Source: Pseudogemmobacter hezensis
Lineage (GTDB): Bacteria; Pseudomonadota; Alphaproteobacteria; Rhodobacterales; Rhodobacteraceae
NCBI RefSeq assembly: GCF_013155295.1
Contig: NZ_JABJXT010000020.1
Coordinates: forward strand, 1 to 64,000
Direction: 5' to 3'
Length of the DNA: 64,000 bases
Made by a program: the position numbers and the translations under genes. Position 1 is the first letter of the stretch. Every line of letters starts with the position of its first letter. This document shows, piece after piece, positions 16,152 through 26,116 of this stretch. The notes below the pieces were generated by a model. That model ran no database searches and was not told where the DNA came from. It saw only the letters and a program-made list of their open reading frames with translations.

Positions 16152-18548
16152 ATGGGGCGTGCCTCTCCTGCTGACGAGTTTTGCAAAATCAGCCATCGGG
16201 CCTTGCTGGCGATACTGCTGGCAACCACCGCAATCACCGCGGGCATCGGTTTTCGGGCGGGCCCGGCAATGGCGCAGGATGCGCAGCTGACCGAGTTCAA
16301 TATCCCCGCGGGCCCGCTGAACCGCGCCCTGGCCGCTTTTGGGGCGCAATCGGGCACCCAGCTTTCCTATGAGGCCTCGATCGCAGGGGGGCTGTCTTCG
16401 CCCGGGCTGCGCGGCGCGCTCAGCCGTGAGGCGGCGCTGGCGCAGATCCTGCAGGGATCGGACCTCGTCTATTCCTTCGCAGGCGAACGCAATGTCGTGA
16501 TCTCAAAGCCTGACAGCAGCCTGGATCAGGCCGGGGCGGAAGGTGCTGCCCCGCTGGGCACGATTGTCCTGCAGGGCGAGAAATTCGCGCGTGACCAGTT
16601 CAACACCTTTTCCAGCGTGGCCGTCGTCACCGCCGGGGATCTGGACGATTACGCAAGGCCGATGCTGGATGAGGCGCTGAACAGCTCTCCGAATGTGCGC
16701 ATCACCGAGCGGGATGGCGCAACGGGCATCGTGATCCGTGGCATCAATGCCGAGGGCACCACGCAGCCCAACCGCTCTGACCCGGTGATCTCGGTCACCG
16801 TCGATGGCGCACAGCAGAACTATGAGGCCACCCGGGCCGGCACGCGCGGCATCTGGGATGTCGAGCAGATCGAGGTGCTGCGCGGGCCGCAATCGACCCT
16901 GCAGGGCCGCAATGCGCTGGCGGGTTCGGTGGTGATCAAAACCAAAGATCCCAGCTTTACCCCAGAGGCCAGCATCCGCGCCGGGGCCGATACCGCCAAT
17001 ATGCGCTCGGGTGCTTTCGCGGTCACCGGCCCTATTGTCGAGGATCAGCTGGCCTTCCGCCTGTCTGGCCAGGTCATGCGCGGCAAGAACGACATCACCT
17101 ATGCCGATCCTGGCTATGCCTCGCATGGGGAAGAGGAATTCGAGGAATTTCGCGGCAAGCTTTTGTTCACGCCCAGCGATATGCCCGGCTTTACGGCGCT
17201 GTTCTCAGCCAGCCGCACCCATGACAAGCCCGCCCATAATCTGGTGCTGGGGCCCGATTACTTCGACCGCCGCTATGCCAGCACTGCCACCGAGTTCCGC
17301 GATACCGTGGTCGAGCGCTATATCGCCGATCTGAAATATGAGATCGGCGCGGATCTGACGCTGCAATCGCTGACCACCTTCGTTGACACCACCGTCGGGA
17401 TCACCACCCCTGCCGCCCAGGCCGGATGGTGGCGCGATGAGACCCGCCACATCCAGGATATCTCGCAGGATTTCACCCTGTCTTTCGGCACCGGGGAAAG
17501 CGCCTTCTCGGGCGTGGTCGGCGTCTATGCGGGCAAGTCGAAGAACCACAGCACGGGCCAGACCGATTATGATCTCTTCGTAACGGGCACCGCCATTCCG
17601 TTCCAGATCATCGAGCGCGACAGCACCAATACCTCGCTGGCGCTTTACGCCGACAGCCGCTACCAGTTCGCTGACCGCTGGACTTTGCTGGCCGGGGCGC
17701 GGCTGGTGCATGACAGGGTCTCGGCCACCTATCGCGGCGATGTGCTGCCCGGCACCTTCCTGCATGCCACGCTGGATGAGGTCAGCTCTTCGTCCAGCAC
17801 CGCCTTCCTGCCGCGCCTGGGGCTGGCCTTCGAGCTGAGCGAGAACCAGAACCTGGCGCTGACCGCCAGCAAGGGCTATCGGCCCGGTTTTTCCGAAATC
17901 ATCGTCGGCACCACCACGCTGAATGAGGTGAAACCCGAAAGCCTCTGGGCCTATGAGATGGCTTACCGTTCCAAATGGCTGGATGACCGGCTGCAGATCA
18001 GCGGCAATCTCTTTTACTATGATTACACCGATATGCAGGTTCCGGTGGCGGTGCCGGGGATGCTGGGCATGGCCTATACCTATAATATCAACACCGGAAA
18101 GGCGCATTCCTATGGTGCCGAGATCGAGGCCAGATGGGCCTTCGATTCCGGGCTGGAGATGTTTGGCGGTCTGGGCCTGATCCGCACCCGCTTTGATGAG
18201 GGCATCTTTGAGGGCAGCAGCCTGATCGGGAATGAATTCCCCGAGGCCCCCGCCGTTACCGCCTCATTGGGCGGCATCTATCGCCACGATTCCGGCTGGT
18301 TTGTCGGCGGTGATGTGGCCTTTACCGAGGGCTATTACAGCAAGGGCGATGTGCGTAACCTGCCCGCCAATGCGGTCGATTCCTACACCATCGTCAATGC
18401 CCAGGCCGGCTACCGCGATGAGCGGTTTGAATTCACCATCTACGCCAAAAACCTGCTGGATGAGAAATATCTGACCTCTGTCAGCGGCAACAGCGCCAGC
18501 ATCGGTGATGAACGCAGCTTCGGCCTGCAGCTTACCCGGCGGTTTTAA
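16152..18548 (+). CDS. TonB-dependent outer-membrane receptor with N-terminal signalling (STN) domain
   Basis: A transducer-type receptor of about 798 residues. After a signal peptide ending AMAQ comes a secretin/TonB short N-terminal domain (FNIPAGPLNRALAAFGAQSGTQLSYE), which contacts FecR-like proteins in known systems. A plug domain follows (EALNSSPNVRITERDG, VIRGIN, VEVLRGPQSTLQGRNALAGSV), then a 22-strand barrel ending in an aromatic residue (QLTRRF). The start is uncertain: ATG 16152 gives the most normal signal peptide; an earlier ATG at 16056 is also in frame. Regulation by the adjacent sigma/FecR pair is expected. The ligand could be a siderophore, heme or a cofactor; the YncE-like neighbour recalls the yncD/yncE arrangement in E. 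coli, where the receptor takes up PQQ. Confidence 0.92.
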   Translation: MGRASPADEFCKISHRALLAILLATTAITAGIGFRAGPAMAQDAQLTEFNIPAGPLNRALAAFGAQSGTQLSYEASIAGGLSSPGLRGALSREAALAQILQGSDLVYSFAGERNVVISKPDSSLDQAGAEGAAPLGTIVLQGEKFARDQFNTFSSVAVVTAGDLDDYARPMLDEALNSSPNVRITERDGATGIVIRGINAEGTTQPNRSDPVISVTVDGAQQNYEATRAGTRGIWDVEQIEVLRGPQSTLQGRNALAGSVVIKTKDPSFTPEASIRAGADTANMRSGAFAVTGPIVEDQLAFRLSGQVMRGKNDITYADPGYASHGEEEFEEFRGKLLFTPSDMPGFTALFSASRTHDKPAHNLVLGPDYFDRRYASTATEFRDTVVERYIADLKYEIGADLTLQSLTTFVDTTVGITTPAAQAGWWRDETRHIQDISQDFTLSFGTGESAFSGVVGVYAGKSKNHSTGQTDYDLFVTGTAIPFQIIERDSTNTSLALYADSRYQFADRWTLLAGARLVHDRVSATYRGDVLPGTFLHATLDEVSSSSSTAFLPRLGLAFELSENQNLALTASKGYRPGFSEIIVGTTTLNEVKPESLWAYEMAYRSKWLDDRLQISGNLFYYDYTDMQVPVAVPGMLGMAYTYNINTGKAHSYGAEIEARWAFDSGLEMFGGLGLIRTRFDEGIFEGSSLIGNEFPEAPAVTASLGGIYRHDSGWFVGGDVAFTEGYYSKGDVRNLPANAVDSYTIVNAQAGYRDERFEFTIYAKNLLDEKYLTSVSGNSASIGDERSFGLQLTRRF

Positions 18549-18649
18549 GGCGGCCTGGCCAGCCCATATCCACAGCCCAGGCGCCGCCCCCGCGCGCCTG
18601 CCCCCCCTGAACGCAAGACGTTCTGCACAGAATTCAAGGAGATCCAGGC

Positions 18650-20086
18650 ATGAACCCCCTGTTGTCCGCAGGTAAGATGGCGCTGCCCCGGGCGGCCCTT
18701 GCCGCATTGCTTTTGCTTGCCCCCTTCGGGGCCGCCGCTGAAACACCGTCCGAAGCCGGGCCCGAAACCCAGATCGAAACCCAGGGCATTACCCTTGCGC
18801 CCACCGACCCCGATTTTCAGGGCGGGATCTGGGCGCAAAACCTGGATGACCCGACAAAGCCCTTTGTGCCCGGCGCGAAGATCCGGGTCCAGGGCTGGAA
18901 GTTCCGGCCGGGTCAGACAGTGATGTTCTCACAGGGGCTGGTGCCCTTCCTGCCAGAGCCACTGGTCGCCGATGCCGAGGGCAATATCGCAGTGACCCTG
19001 ACCATCCCAAAGGATGCGCCCGTCGGCGTGTATCCGGTCGTCCTCAGCACCACCAATCCCGCCCATGCCAGCATCATCGATTTCAGGATCTCGCCCGAAC
19101 TGCCGCTGTCAGGCGCGGATAAATTCACCCGGCTTTCCGAAAAGCTTTCACCCGGGCTTTACCAGTCGGCCTATAGCCAGGCCAGCCAGGCGTTGTTTGT
19201 GACCTCTGCCGCAGGCTATCCGCCCATCGCGCAATCAGAGATCCTGAAGCTTGATCCCGACAGCCTGGCGGTCACCGCCCGCGCCACGCCCCCAAAGGCG
19301 CCCGATGGCGGGCTTTTCGGCGTCTACGGCCTGGGGGTGGACGATGTGAACGGCACGATCTGGGTGACGAATACCCGCCATGACACGGTCGCAGTCTATG
19401 CCCAAAACGACCTGCGGCTTTTGAAACAGTTCGAGCCAGGCCTTGCCGCGCATCCGCGCGCTGTGGTGGCGCTGGATGGTATTGTCTATATCTCGCTGGT
19501 GGGAATGCCGGGGCTGATGCGCTTTGACGGCAAAACGCTCGCGCAGCTGCCGATGCTGCCGATCCTTTCGGCCAATTCGCGCAACCCCTTCTCTCCGGCC
19601 AGCCTGCACCCTGATCGGGAAAGCGGGCGCATCTTTACCGTCAGCCTGACCACGTCAGAGGTGGCGGTGATCGATGCAAAGGCCGGCAAGGTCGAGCGGC
19701 TGATCCCGGTGCCCGGCGCCCGCAGCGCAATCGGCGTCAGCTATGACCCTAAGGCCGGGCAGATCTTTGTGGCGGCCCAGGGCTCTGACGAGCTGATCAC
19801 CCTGGATGAGGACAGTGGCGCTGTCCTGCGCCGTCTGCCCGTCGGCGCGGGGCCGCTGAACGTGGTTTTCGACCCGGTGACCGGGCTGACCTGGGTTGCC
19901 AATCGCGGGGCGCACAGCGTCGTGGCCGCAGACGATCAGGGACATATTGTCGCCAATCTGGATGTCGCGCCGCAGCCAAATCACCTGATCCATGACGGCA
20001 AAGGCGGGGTCTTTGTGGTGAACCGGGGCGACGATCCGAGCGACCCGAATGCCGACCGGATCACCCGGCTGATCAAAGCGGACTAA
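18650..20086 (+). CDS. YncE-like periplasmic beta-propeller protein
   Basis: A 478-residue exported protein with a signal peptide to about residue 30 (ending GAAAE). An Ig-like or beta-rich segment follows (about 40-140, with PGAKIRVQGWKFRPGQTVMF and VPVG-type strands). The rest (about 150-478) is made of repeated blades with NHL/YVTN-like units such as GLGVDDVNGTIWVTNTRHDTVAVY, SYDPKAGQIFVAAQGSDELITLD and VFDPVTGLTWVANRGAHSVVAAD. AAGGAG lies eight bases before the ATG. It follows the TonB receptor by 101 bases and likely belongs to the same regulon. The function of such propellers is not settled; a periplasmic ligand-binding or hand-off role is inference. Confidence 0.85.
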   Translation: MNPLLSAGKMALPRAALAALLLLAPFGAAAETPSEAGPETQIETQGITLAPTDPDFQGGIWAQNLDDPTKPFVPGAKIRVQGWKFRPGQTVMFSQGLVPFLPEPLVADAEGNIAVTLTIPKDAPVGVYPVVLSTTNPAHASIIDFRISPELPLSGADKFTRLSEKLSPGLYQSAYSQASQALFVTSAAGYPPIAQSEILKLDPDSLAVTARATPPKAPDGGLFGVYGLGVDDVNGTIWVTNTRHDTVAVYAQNDLRLLKQFEPGLAAHPRAVVALDGIVYISLVGMPGLMRFDGKTLAQLPMLPILSANSRNPFSPASLHPDRESGRIFTVSLTTSEVAVIDAKAGKVERLIPVPGARSAIGVSYDPKAGQIFVAAQGSDELITLDEDSGAVLRRLPVGAGPLNVVFDPVTGLTWVANRGAHSVVAADDQGHIVANLDVAPQPNHLIHDGKGGVFVVNRGDDPSDPNADRITRLIKAD

Positions 20087-20112
20087 GCGTTTCGCTGCGC
20101 AAATGCTGCGCA

Positions 20113-20148
20113 GCATGTCTGTGGCGGAAGGCTTTGCCACAGACATGC
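20113..20148. terminator. Bidirectional terminator hairpin
   Basis: A perfect 13-bp stem (GCATGTCTGTGGC at 20113-20125, GCCACAGACATGC at 20136-20148) with a 10-base loop lies between the convergent propeller gene and RND permease gene. There is no strong T tract. Confidence 0.65.
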
Positions 20149-20167
20149 AAGCGGTGCGGGCCGCGGG

Positions 20168-23100
20168 TCATCGGGCACTATGGCTGTCAGGCGCGCGGGG
20201 CAGCCAGGGCCGGATCCGACGCTGGAACCCGTCGATATAGGTCAGCAGAACCGGCACCACGACCAGCGTCAGGATGGAAGACGAGATCAGCCCCCCGATC
20301 ACCGCATGCGCCATCGGCGCATTCTGCGAGGTGCCGCCATGCATATTCACCGCCAGCGGGATCATCCCGAAGATCATCGCCAGCGTGGTCATGACGATGG
20401 GGCGGAAACGGGTGGCACCAGCCTCGATCAGCGCGGCGCGAACCTCCATCCCTGCGCGGCGATGCTGGTTGGCGTTGTCGACCAGCAGGATCGCGTTTTT
20501 TACCACCAGCCCCATCAGCATGATAAAGCCGATCACCGAGAAAATGTTCAGCGTGCTGCCCCCAATCAACAGCCCCAGCATCACCCCAACCAGCGCCAGC
20601 GGCAAAGAGGACATGATCGCAAACGGTTGCAGGAAGCTGCCGAATTGCGAGGCCAGCACCAGGTAAATGAAGATCACCGCCAGCAATAGCGCGACCAGCG
20701 CCGAAACGGCCGAATCCATCATGCTTTCCGCATCCCCCCCGGTGCCGATCCGATAGCCCGGCGGCAGGTTCAGCCCATCCTGGGCGGCCTGAATGCCCGT
20801 GCTCGCGGTCAGAACATCGATCCCGTCCAGCCCGGCCGTCACGCTGACCGAGCGGCTGCCGTCTTCGCGCGTGATCTCTCCCGCGCTTTGCGAAGGCTGG
20901 ACCGTGGCGATCTGATCGAGGCGCACGATGCCGCTGCCATCGGCCGTGGCAGTGATCGGCAGGCTGCTGAGGCTGGTGATATCCTCACGGTATTCCGAGG
21001 GCAGCCGCACCACCACATCATAGCTGTCGCCATTCGGCGCGGTCCATTCCGAGACGGTCTCGCCCGCGATCATCGGCGACAGCGCCTGGCCAACCTGCGA
21101 CAGCGTGACCCCCAGATCCGAGGCCGCCTCACGATGCACCTCTATCCCCAGCGTCGGCTGCGGATCATCCAGAGAGGTGCGCACATCGACAAGGCCCGGC
21201 ACCGCTTCCAGCCTTTCCGCCAGCTCATCCGCCAGGCGTTTAAGCATATCGAGATCGGGGCCGAACAGCTTCACCTCGACCGGGGCGCTGACCCCGCCGC
21301 CCATGCCGCCCCCCGCGCCGACGCGAAACCGCGCCCCGGGGATTTGCTGCAATGCGGCACGGATCGGCGCGGCAAGCGCGGTCGGATCCCGCTGGCGCAG
21401 GGTGGGGGCGGAAAGGCGGGCGGTGATCGTGGCCTTGTTCTGCCCGGACGCCCCACTGGAGCCGACGGTCGCATAGGTGCCGATCACCTCGGGAAACTGG
21501 CGCAGAACCGCATCGACCTGGGCGATCTTGGCCTCGCTGCGCAAAAGGGGCGTGCCGACCGGCAGCTCCATCTCGATCTGCACCTCGGAATTGTCCGACT
21601 CGGGCGAGAATTCCGCACCGATGAACGGAAACAGCATCAGCCCGCCGATAAAGGTCAGCCCGGCCGCCGCCAGCGTGGTCTTGCGCCAGGTCAGCGCCCA
21701 GGTCAGCACGCCGCGATAGCGGGTGACCAGCCCCTCAAACCAGGTGTCGAACCGGGCCACGGCACGGCCAATGGGGCCGCGTTTCGCATTGGGCTCCGAG
21801 GCCGGATCATACCAGACCGCCGACATCATCGGATCCAGTGTGAAAGAGACGAACATCGAGATCATCACCGCAACCGAGACCGTCACCCCGAATTGCAGGA
21901 AAAAGCGGCCAAGGATCCCCTCCATGAAGGCGACGGGCAGAAAGACCGCGACGATGGAGAGCGTGGTCGCCAGCACCGCCAGCCCGATCTCATTGGTGCC
22001 ATCCAGCGCCGCCTGTTCGTGGCTTTTGCCCATATGCAGGTGGCGCATGATGTTTTCGCGCACGACGATGGCATCGTCGATCAGGATGCCGATCGACAAA
22101 GACAGCGCCATCATCGTCATCATGTTCAGCGTAAAGCCCATGAAATAGACCGCAGCCATCGTCCCGATGATAGAAATCGGCAGCGTCAGCCCGGTGATCA
22201 CCGTCGAACGCCAGGAATTCAGGAACAGGAACACGATCACCGTGGCAAGCACCGCGCCCTCAATCAGCATGCTTTGCACGGCGGCGAAACTCTGTTCCAC
22301 CGGCACGGCATTGTCGCGGATCAGCGCGATCTCGATCCCCTCATAGGAGGGGTCGGCCTGCATTGCGGCGATGTCTTTGCGCACCGCCTCGGCCACGGCG
22401 ACGGTGTTCGAGCCTTGCGTTTTCAGCACGTCGATGGTGATGGCGCGGCGCCCGTCGATCATCGCAAGGCTTTCCGGCTCGGCCAGATCGGTGCCGACCA
22501 TGGCCAGATCGCCCAGCCGGATCGGAAAGCCGCCGCGCTGGCCGATGATCAGATCCTCAAACCCCGCCAGATCCGGAAGCCGCCCCTCGACCTGGACCGA
22601 CTGGCTGGTCGAGGCATCCGTCACCTCGCCCGCCGGCAGATCGACATTGGCATCGCGCAGCACCGAGGTCACCTGCACCGCCCCCACCGCCAGCGCGGTC
22701 TGGCGCAGGGGATCAAGGCGGATCTGCACCTCATTGGGCAGGCCGCCCACCACACTGGCCTGGCCAACGCCCCGGATGTTCGAGATGCGCTTCGAGATCT
22801 CATCCTCGGCAATCGTGGTCAGCGTGCCCGCGCTGATGGTGGCCGAGGACACACCAATCGACAGGATCGGCATCTCTGAGGGGTCAAAGCGCAGGATGCG
22901 CGGGTCGCTGGCGGTATCGGGCAGGCTGCCTGCGATCTGCGAGACGCGGTCGCGCACGTCCTGGGCGGCGGTGGCGCTGTCGACCTCCAGATCAAAGAGG
23001 ATCAGCACCATCGACGACCCGGTCTGCGCGGTCGAGGTGATGGTATCGATCCCGGAAAGGGTCGAGACAGAGTCCTCAATCGGCTCGATGATGTCTTTTT

Positions 23101-23278
23101 CCACCGCTTCGGGCGTGGCGCCGGGGTAAGAGGTCACCACCGCCACCACCGGAAAATCGATCTCGGGCAGCTCGTCAATCGGCAGGCGGCTGTAAGAGAA
23201 AAGTCCGATCACACAGATCGCCACCATGATCATGGTGGCAAAAACCGGCTGGCGAACGGCAATGCGGGTCAGAAACAT
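20168..23278 (-). CDS. RND multidrug efflux permease (AcrB/MexB-like, HAE1)
   Basis: A proton-driven inner-membrane trimer subunit of 1036 residues, the normal size for the hydrophobe/amphiphile efflux family. It starts [20 protein letters not shown] (TM1), has two large periplasmic loops, and TM4 carries the proton-relay aspartates in [19 protein letters not shown]. Duplicated 6-TM halves are evident ([22 protein letters not shown] is the repeat of that motif). The upstream adaptor gene ends three bases before its start, so they form one operon. No outer-membrane channel gene is adjacent; the TolC-like gene at 59298 belongs to a type I secretion operon. Substrates cannot be predicted. Confidence 0.96.
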   Translation of the reverse strand: MFLTRIAVRQPVFATMIMVAICVIGLFSYSRLPIDELPEIDFPVVAVVTSYPGATPEAVEKDIIEPIEDSVSTLSGIDTITSTAQTGSSMVLILFDLEVDSATAAQDVRDRVSQIAGSLPDTASDPRILRFDPSEMPILSIGVSSATISAGTLTTIAEDEISKRISNIRGVGQASVVGGLPNEVQIRLDPLRQTALAVGAVQVTSVLRDANVDLPAGEVTDASTSQSVQVEGRLPDLAGFEDLIIGQRGGFPIRLGDLAMVGTDLAEPESLAMIDGRRAITIDVLKTQGSNTVAVAEAVRKDIAAMQADPSYEGIEIALIRDNAVPVEQSFAAVQSMLIEGAVLATVIVFLFLNSWRSTVITGLTLPISIIGTMAAVYFMGFTLNMMTMMALSLSIGILIDDAIVVRENIMRHLHMGKSHEQAALDGTNEIGLAVLATTLSIVAVFLPVAFMEGILGRFFLQFGVTVSVAVMISMFVSFTLDPMMSAVWYDPASEPNAKRGPIGRAVARFDTWFEGLVTRYRGVLTWALTWRKTTLAAAGLTFIGGLMLFPFIGAEFSPESDNSEVQIEMELPVGTPLLRSEAKIAQVDAVLRQFPEVIGTYATVGSSGASGQNKATITARLSAPTLRQRDPTALAAPIRAALQQIPGARFRVGAGGGMGGGVSAPVEVKLFGPDLDMLKRLADELAERLEAVPGLVDVRTSLDDPQPTLGIEVHREAASDLGVTLSQVGQALSPMIAGETVSEWTAPNGDSYDVVVRLPSEYREDITSLSSLPITATADGSGIVRLDQIATVQPSQSAGEITREDGSRSVSVTAGLDGIDVLTASTGIQAAQDGLNLPPGYRIGTGGDAESMMDSAVSALVALLLAVIFIYLVLASQFGSFLQPFAIMSSLPLALVGVMLGLLIGGSTLNIFSVIGFIMLMGLVVKNAILLVDNANQHRRAGMEVRAALIEAGATRFRPIVMTTLAMIFGMIPLAVNMHGGTSQNAPMAHAVIGGLISSSILTLVVVPVLLTYIDGFQRRIRPWLPRAPDSHSAR

Positions 23279-23281
23279 CGC

Positions 23282-24445
23282 TTAGCGCCCGACCAGCGAG
23301 ACGGTGGCGCCAGGCTGCAGACGCTCCATCTTCAGCGCGACGATGGTGTCGCCGGGGGCAAGGCCGGAAGAGATCTCGACCAGGCGGCCCCGGTTCCAGC
23401 TGCGCACCACTTCGACAGACTGGCGAATGGCCTGATCCCCTGTGATTTTCAGCACATAGCTGCCATCCTCATCCTCTCGCAGGGCGTCGGCGGGGATGCC
23501 GATCCCATCGGCAGATTCGGCCAGAACCAGCGTGCCAGAGGCGAACATACCGCCCTTCAGCAGCCCGTCGGCGTTTTCGATCCGCGCGAAGACCGGCAGC
23601 ACCCGGGTGCCCGCAACCGCCACGGGGGCGATCCGGTCGATCACCCCCTCAAAGCGGTGGTCGCTCAGGCCATCGACCACCAGATCAACCCGTTGGCCAA
23701 CCCGCAGCCTGGGCGCATGCACCGCAGGCACGCCGCCCTCAAGATCCAGCGCGGTCATATCGACAAGGCCCAAAAGTTCCGTGCCCACTGTCACATAGGT
23801 GCCCGGATCGACCGAGCGGGCCGAGATCACCCCCGCGAAAGGCGCGATGATACGGGCCTTTGACAGCTCATCCTCGGCGGTTTCGACCTGGCGCAGCAGG
23901 GCGGTGTAATTGGCCTCGACCTGGCTGAGATTGGCGGATTCCGCCTCCAGCGCCGAGGTCGAGGACACGCCGCGCCGCACCAGATCGGTGGTGCGCTGCA
24001 GCTGTGCCTCGGCCAGCACCAGCTGGGCGCGGGTCGCCTCGGCGGTGGCGCGGCTTTGTTCCAGGCGGTTGCGCAGGGTCTCGACATCGATGGTGGCCAG
24101 TTCGGCCCCTTCGGCCACCTGCTCACCGACGCGGAATTTTACGCTGTCGATGCGCCCCGAGACCTCTGCCGGGATCGAAAGCGCGCGCGCGGGCACCAGT
24201 GATCCGGTCACCTGCACCGTATCGCTGAGGGTGCCGGGCGCGACGGTATAAAGCTCTGAGGGCAAAAGCTGCATGACCATGCCGGATGCGCCATCCTCTG
24301 GCACAACCGCATCGTCAGACCCTGGCGCTGCAGGCCGCAGGATGAAAAACGCAGCGGCGGCGGCGATTGCGATAAGCACCAGCCAGACAGCCCATCGGCC
24401 CCGCCCTGCTGCATCTGCCGCCCCGGGCCTGTCATTCGCTGCCAT
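23282..24445 (-). CDS. RND efflux periplasmic adaptor (membrane fusion protein)
   Basis: A 387-residue adaptor that links the RND permease to an outer-membrane channel. An N-terminal membrane anchor (VWLVLIAIAAAAAFFILRP, about residues 19-37) lacks a lipobox cysteine. Then come a lipoyl half-motif (LVPARALSIPAEVSGRIDSVKFRVGEQVAEGAELATID), an alpha-hairpin (about 105-190), the second lipoyl half (IIAPFAGVISARSVDPGTYV) and beta-barrel/membrane-proximal domains. It is first gene of the two-gene operon. A candidate sigma-70 promoter lies upstream at 24505-24532. Confidence 0.94.
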   Translation of the reverse strand: MAANDRPGAADAAGRGRWAVWLVLIAIAAAAAFFILRPAAPGSDDAVVPEDGASGMVMQLLPSELYTVAPGTLSDTVQVTGSLVPARALSIPAEVSGRIDSVKFRVGEQVAEGAELATIDVETLRNRLEQSRATAEATRAQLVLAEAQLQRTTDLVRRGVSSTSALEAESANLSQVEANYTALLRQVETAEDELSKARIIAPFAGVISARSVDPGTYVTVGTELLGLVDMTALDLEGGVPAVHAPRLRVGQRVDLVVDGLSDHRFEGVIDRIAPVAVAGTRVLPVFARIENADGLLKGGMFASGTLVLAESADGIGIPADALREDEDGSYVLKITGDQAIRQSVEVVRSWNRGRLVEISSGLAPGDTIVALKMERLQPGATVSLVGR

Positions 24446-24504
24446 ATTCCACCTGTTTGTGATCCGGGTGCAGGTTGGATAAGACCACAGCCCTGCCTGT
24501 GCCT

Positions 24505-24532
24505 ATGATAGCGCATTTCCCGGCGGGCGCAA
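24505..24532 (-). promoter_or_regulatory. Candidate sigma-70 promoter of the RND operon
   Basis: On the minus strand TTGCGC (24527-24532) and TATCAT (24505-24510) are 16 bases apart, about 60 bases upstream of the adaptor start. Matches are partial. Confidence 0.35.
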
Positions 24533-24552
24533 AAACCGCGTCGCGCCAGGGG

Positions 24553-25962
24553 TCAGGGGGCGGCGTTGATCCGCAGATCTCCTTTGACCGTGACGGCCAG
24601 ATTGTGACGCTGAAACCGCTCACGCACCTTTTCGACGGCGGCCAGCGCGGTGATGTCCCAAAGCTTCGCACCCGTCAGATCAAGGGTCACCGGGCCGTCA
24701 TGGTCGCTGGGATCAAAGGCCTCGATAAAGGCATCGGCCGAGGCGAAGAAGATCTGCCCGGTGACGATGTAAAGGTCGCCCTCGCGCCGCACCTTTTGCA
24801 GCGCGGCAACCCTGGCGGCAAAGAACATCCCGCTCATCACCACCCCGACCAGCACGCCCAGCGACAGGTTGTGGCTGACGATCGTCACGCCCACCGTGGC
24901 CAGCATCACCAGGTTGGACAGCGCGGGCGTGCGGCGCAACCGCCTTAGCGAGCCCCAGTCCAGCGTATCGACAGAGACCATGACCATGATCGCAACCAGC
25001 GCCGCGACAGGCACCTGGCCGATCACATCGCCTGCCGCCACCATCAGCAGCAGCAAAAGCCCGCCCGCCGCCATGGTCGACAGCCGCCCCCGCCCGCCAT
25101 ATTTCACATTGGACACCGTTTGCCCGATCATGCCGCAGCCCGCGATGCCGCCAAACAGACTGGCCGCGACATTGGCAAGACCCAGGCCCCGCGCCTCGGC
25201 ATTCTTGTTCGAGGGCGTCCCGGTCTGGTCATCAACGACCCCGGCAGTCATCAGGCTTTCCAAGATCCCCACCATCGCAATCGCCAAAGCCGGGACAAAG
25301 ATGATGTTCAGAAGCGACAGATCCAGCGGAACGGCGGGCAGGTGGAAGGCAGGCAGCCCATCGGGCAGGGTGCCCAGATCCGCCACACGCGGCACGCCAA
25401 GGCCAAGCCCCGAACAGACCAGGCTAAGGATCACCACGCAGATCAGCGGGGCCGGGATTTTCGTCGTGACACGCGGCGCAAGCCAGATGATCGCCAGCCC
25501 CGCCGCCATCACCGCCAGCCCCGTCGTGCCCGCGTTCAGGATATGCGGCATCTGCGCCGCAAAGATCAGCACCGCCAGCGCATTGACAAAGCCCGTGCGA
25601 ACCGAGATCGAGACATAGCGCATCAGCGTCGCCAGCCGGGCAAAGCCGAACAGGATCTGAAAGAGGCCCGCAAGCAACCCCGCCGCAAAGAGATATTCGA
25701 CCCCATGCTCGCGCACCAGGGGCGCCACGACCATGGCAACCGATCCCGCCGCCGCCGAGATCATCGCCGGGCGACCGCCAAAGACCGCGATCACGATGCT
25801 GATCACGAAAGAGGCGTAAAGCCCCACCGCAGGGTCGATGCCTGCGGTGAAGGAAAAGGCGATGACTTCGGGGATCAGCGCGAAAGTCGCCACCGCCCCC
25901 GCCAGAATTTCACGGGCAGGATTGTCCTGCCACTGCCGCAGATAGTGCCGGACGCTGATCAT
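24553..25962 (-). CDS. SulP-family inorganic anion transporter with STAS domain
   Basis: A 469-residue SLC26/SulP transporter. The membrane domain (to about residue 370) has the family opening (REILAGAVATFALIPEVIAFSFTAGIDPAVGLYASF), where most family members move sulfate, bicarbonate or other anions. A short C-terminal STAS domain follows (VTGQIFFASADAFIEAFDP, VTLDLTGAKLWDITALAAVEKV). It is shorter than typical 550-residue members, mainly in the STAS part. The ribosome site is weak. A GC-rich hairpin leader lies immediately upstream, which suggests RNA-level control. The substrate is unassigned. Confidence 0.93.
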   Translation of the reverse strand: MISVRHYLRQWQDNPAREILAGAVATFALIPEVIAFSFTAGIDPAVGLYASFVISIVIAVFGGRPAMISAAAGSVAMVVAPLVREHGVEYLFAAGLLAGLFQILFGFARLATLMRYVSISVRTGFVNALAVLIFAAQMPHILNAGTTGLAVMAAGLAIIWLAPRVTTKIPAPLICVVILSLVCSGLGLGVPRVADLGTLPDGLPAFHLPAVPLDLSLLNIIFVPALAIAMVGILESLMTAGVVDDQTGTPSNKNAEARGLGLANVAASLFGGIAGCGMIGQTVSNVKYGGRGRLSTMAAGGLLLLLMVAAGDVIGQVPVAALVAIMVMVSVDTLDWGSLRRLRRTPALSNLVMLATVGVTIVSHNLSLGVLVGVVMSGMFFAARVAALQKVRREGDLYIVTGQIFFASADAFIEAFDPSDHDGPVTLDLTGAKLWDITALAAVEKVRERFQRHNLAVTVKGDLRINAAP

Positions 25963-25984
25963 GATGGGAAATTACGCGTGATGA

Positions 25985-26045
25985 AGCGTGGTCCGGCGGA
26001 TCGGCGGCCGGAATAGCCACCCGGTCTTTCACCGGGTCCATGAGA
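25985..26045 (-). ncRNA. Candidate cis-regulatory RNA leader of the SulP gene (sul1-like)
   Basis: Reading the minus strand, ACCCGGT-GAAAG-ACCGGGT (26037 down to 26019) forms a perfect 7-bp stem with a GNRA-like loop. It is followed by GGCTATTCCGGCC and a second GC-rich foldable segment, ending about 20 bases before the SulP ATG. An RNA motif called sul1 has been described upstream of SulP-type transporter genes in alphaproteobacteria; location and small stable stem-loop fit, but I cannot run the covariance model. Edges are approximate. Confidence 0.4.
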
Positions 26046-26116
26046 TTGTCGCCCCATTACCCGCGCCGCCCGCATTTGCCAAGAGCGAGCGTGCCACCGC
26101 GGGTCTGCAGCGGTGG

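Noticed and set aside
20888-22879. Long open frame on the plus strand opposite the RND permease
   Set aside because: It is a reverse-frame shadow: Arg/His/Asp/Gly-rich with no domain, and fully antisense to a clear permease gene. Similar long shadows lie opposite 2903-4342, 5184-6236, 5882-7174, 6945-8156 and 39255-41210.
20168-24445. Assigning the TolC-like gene at 59298 to the RND pump
   Set aside because: The channel gene is three bases from the BamE-like gene inside the type I secretion operon, 35 kb away from the RND pair.
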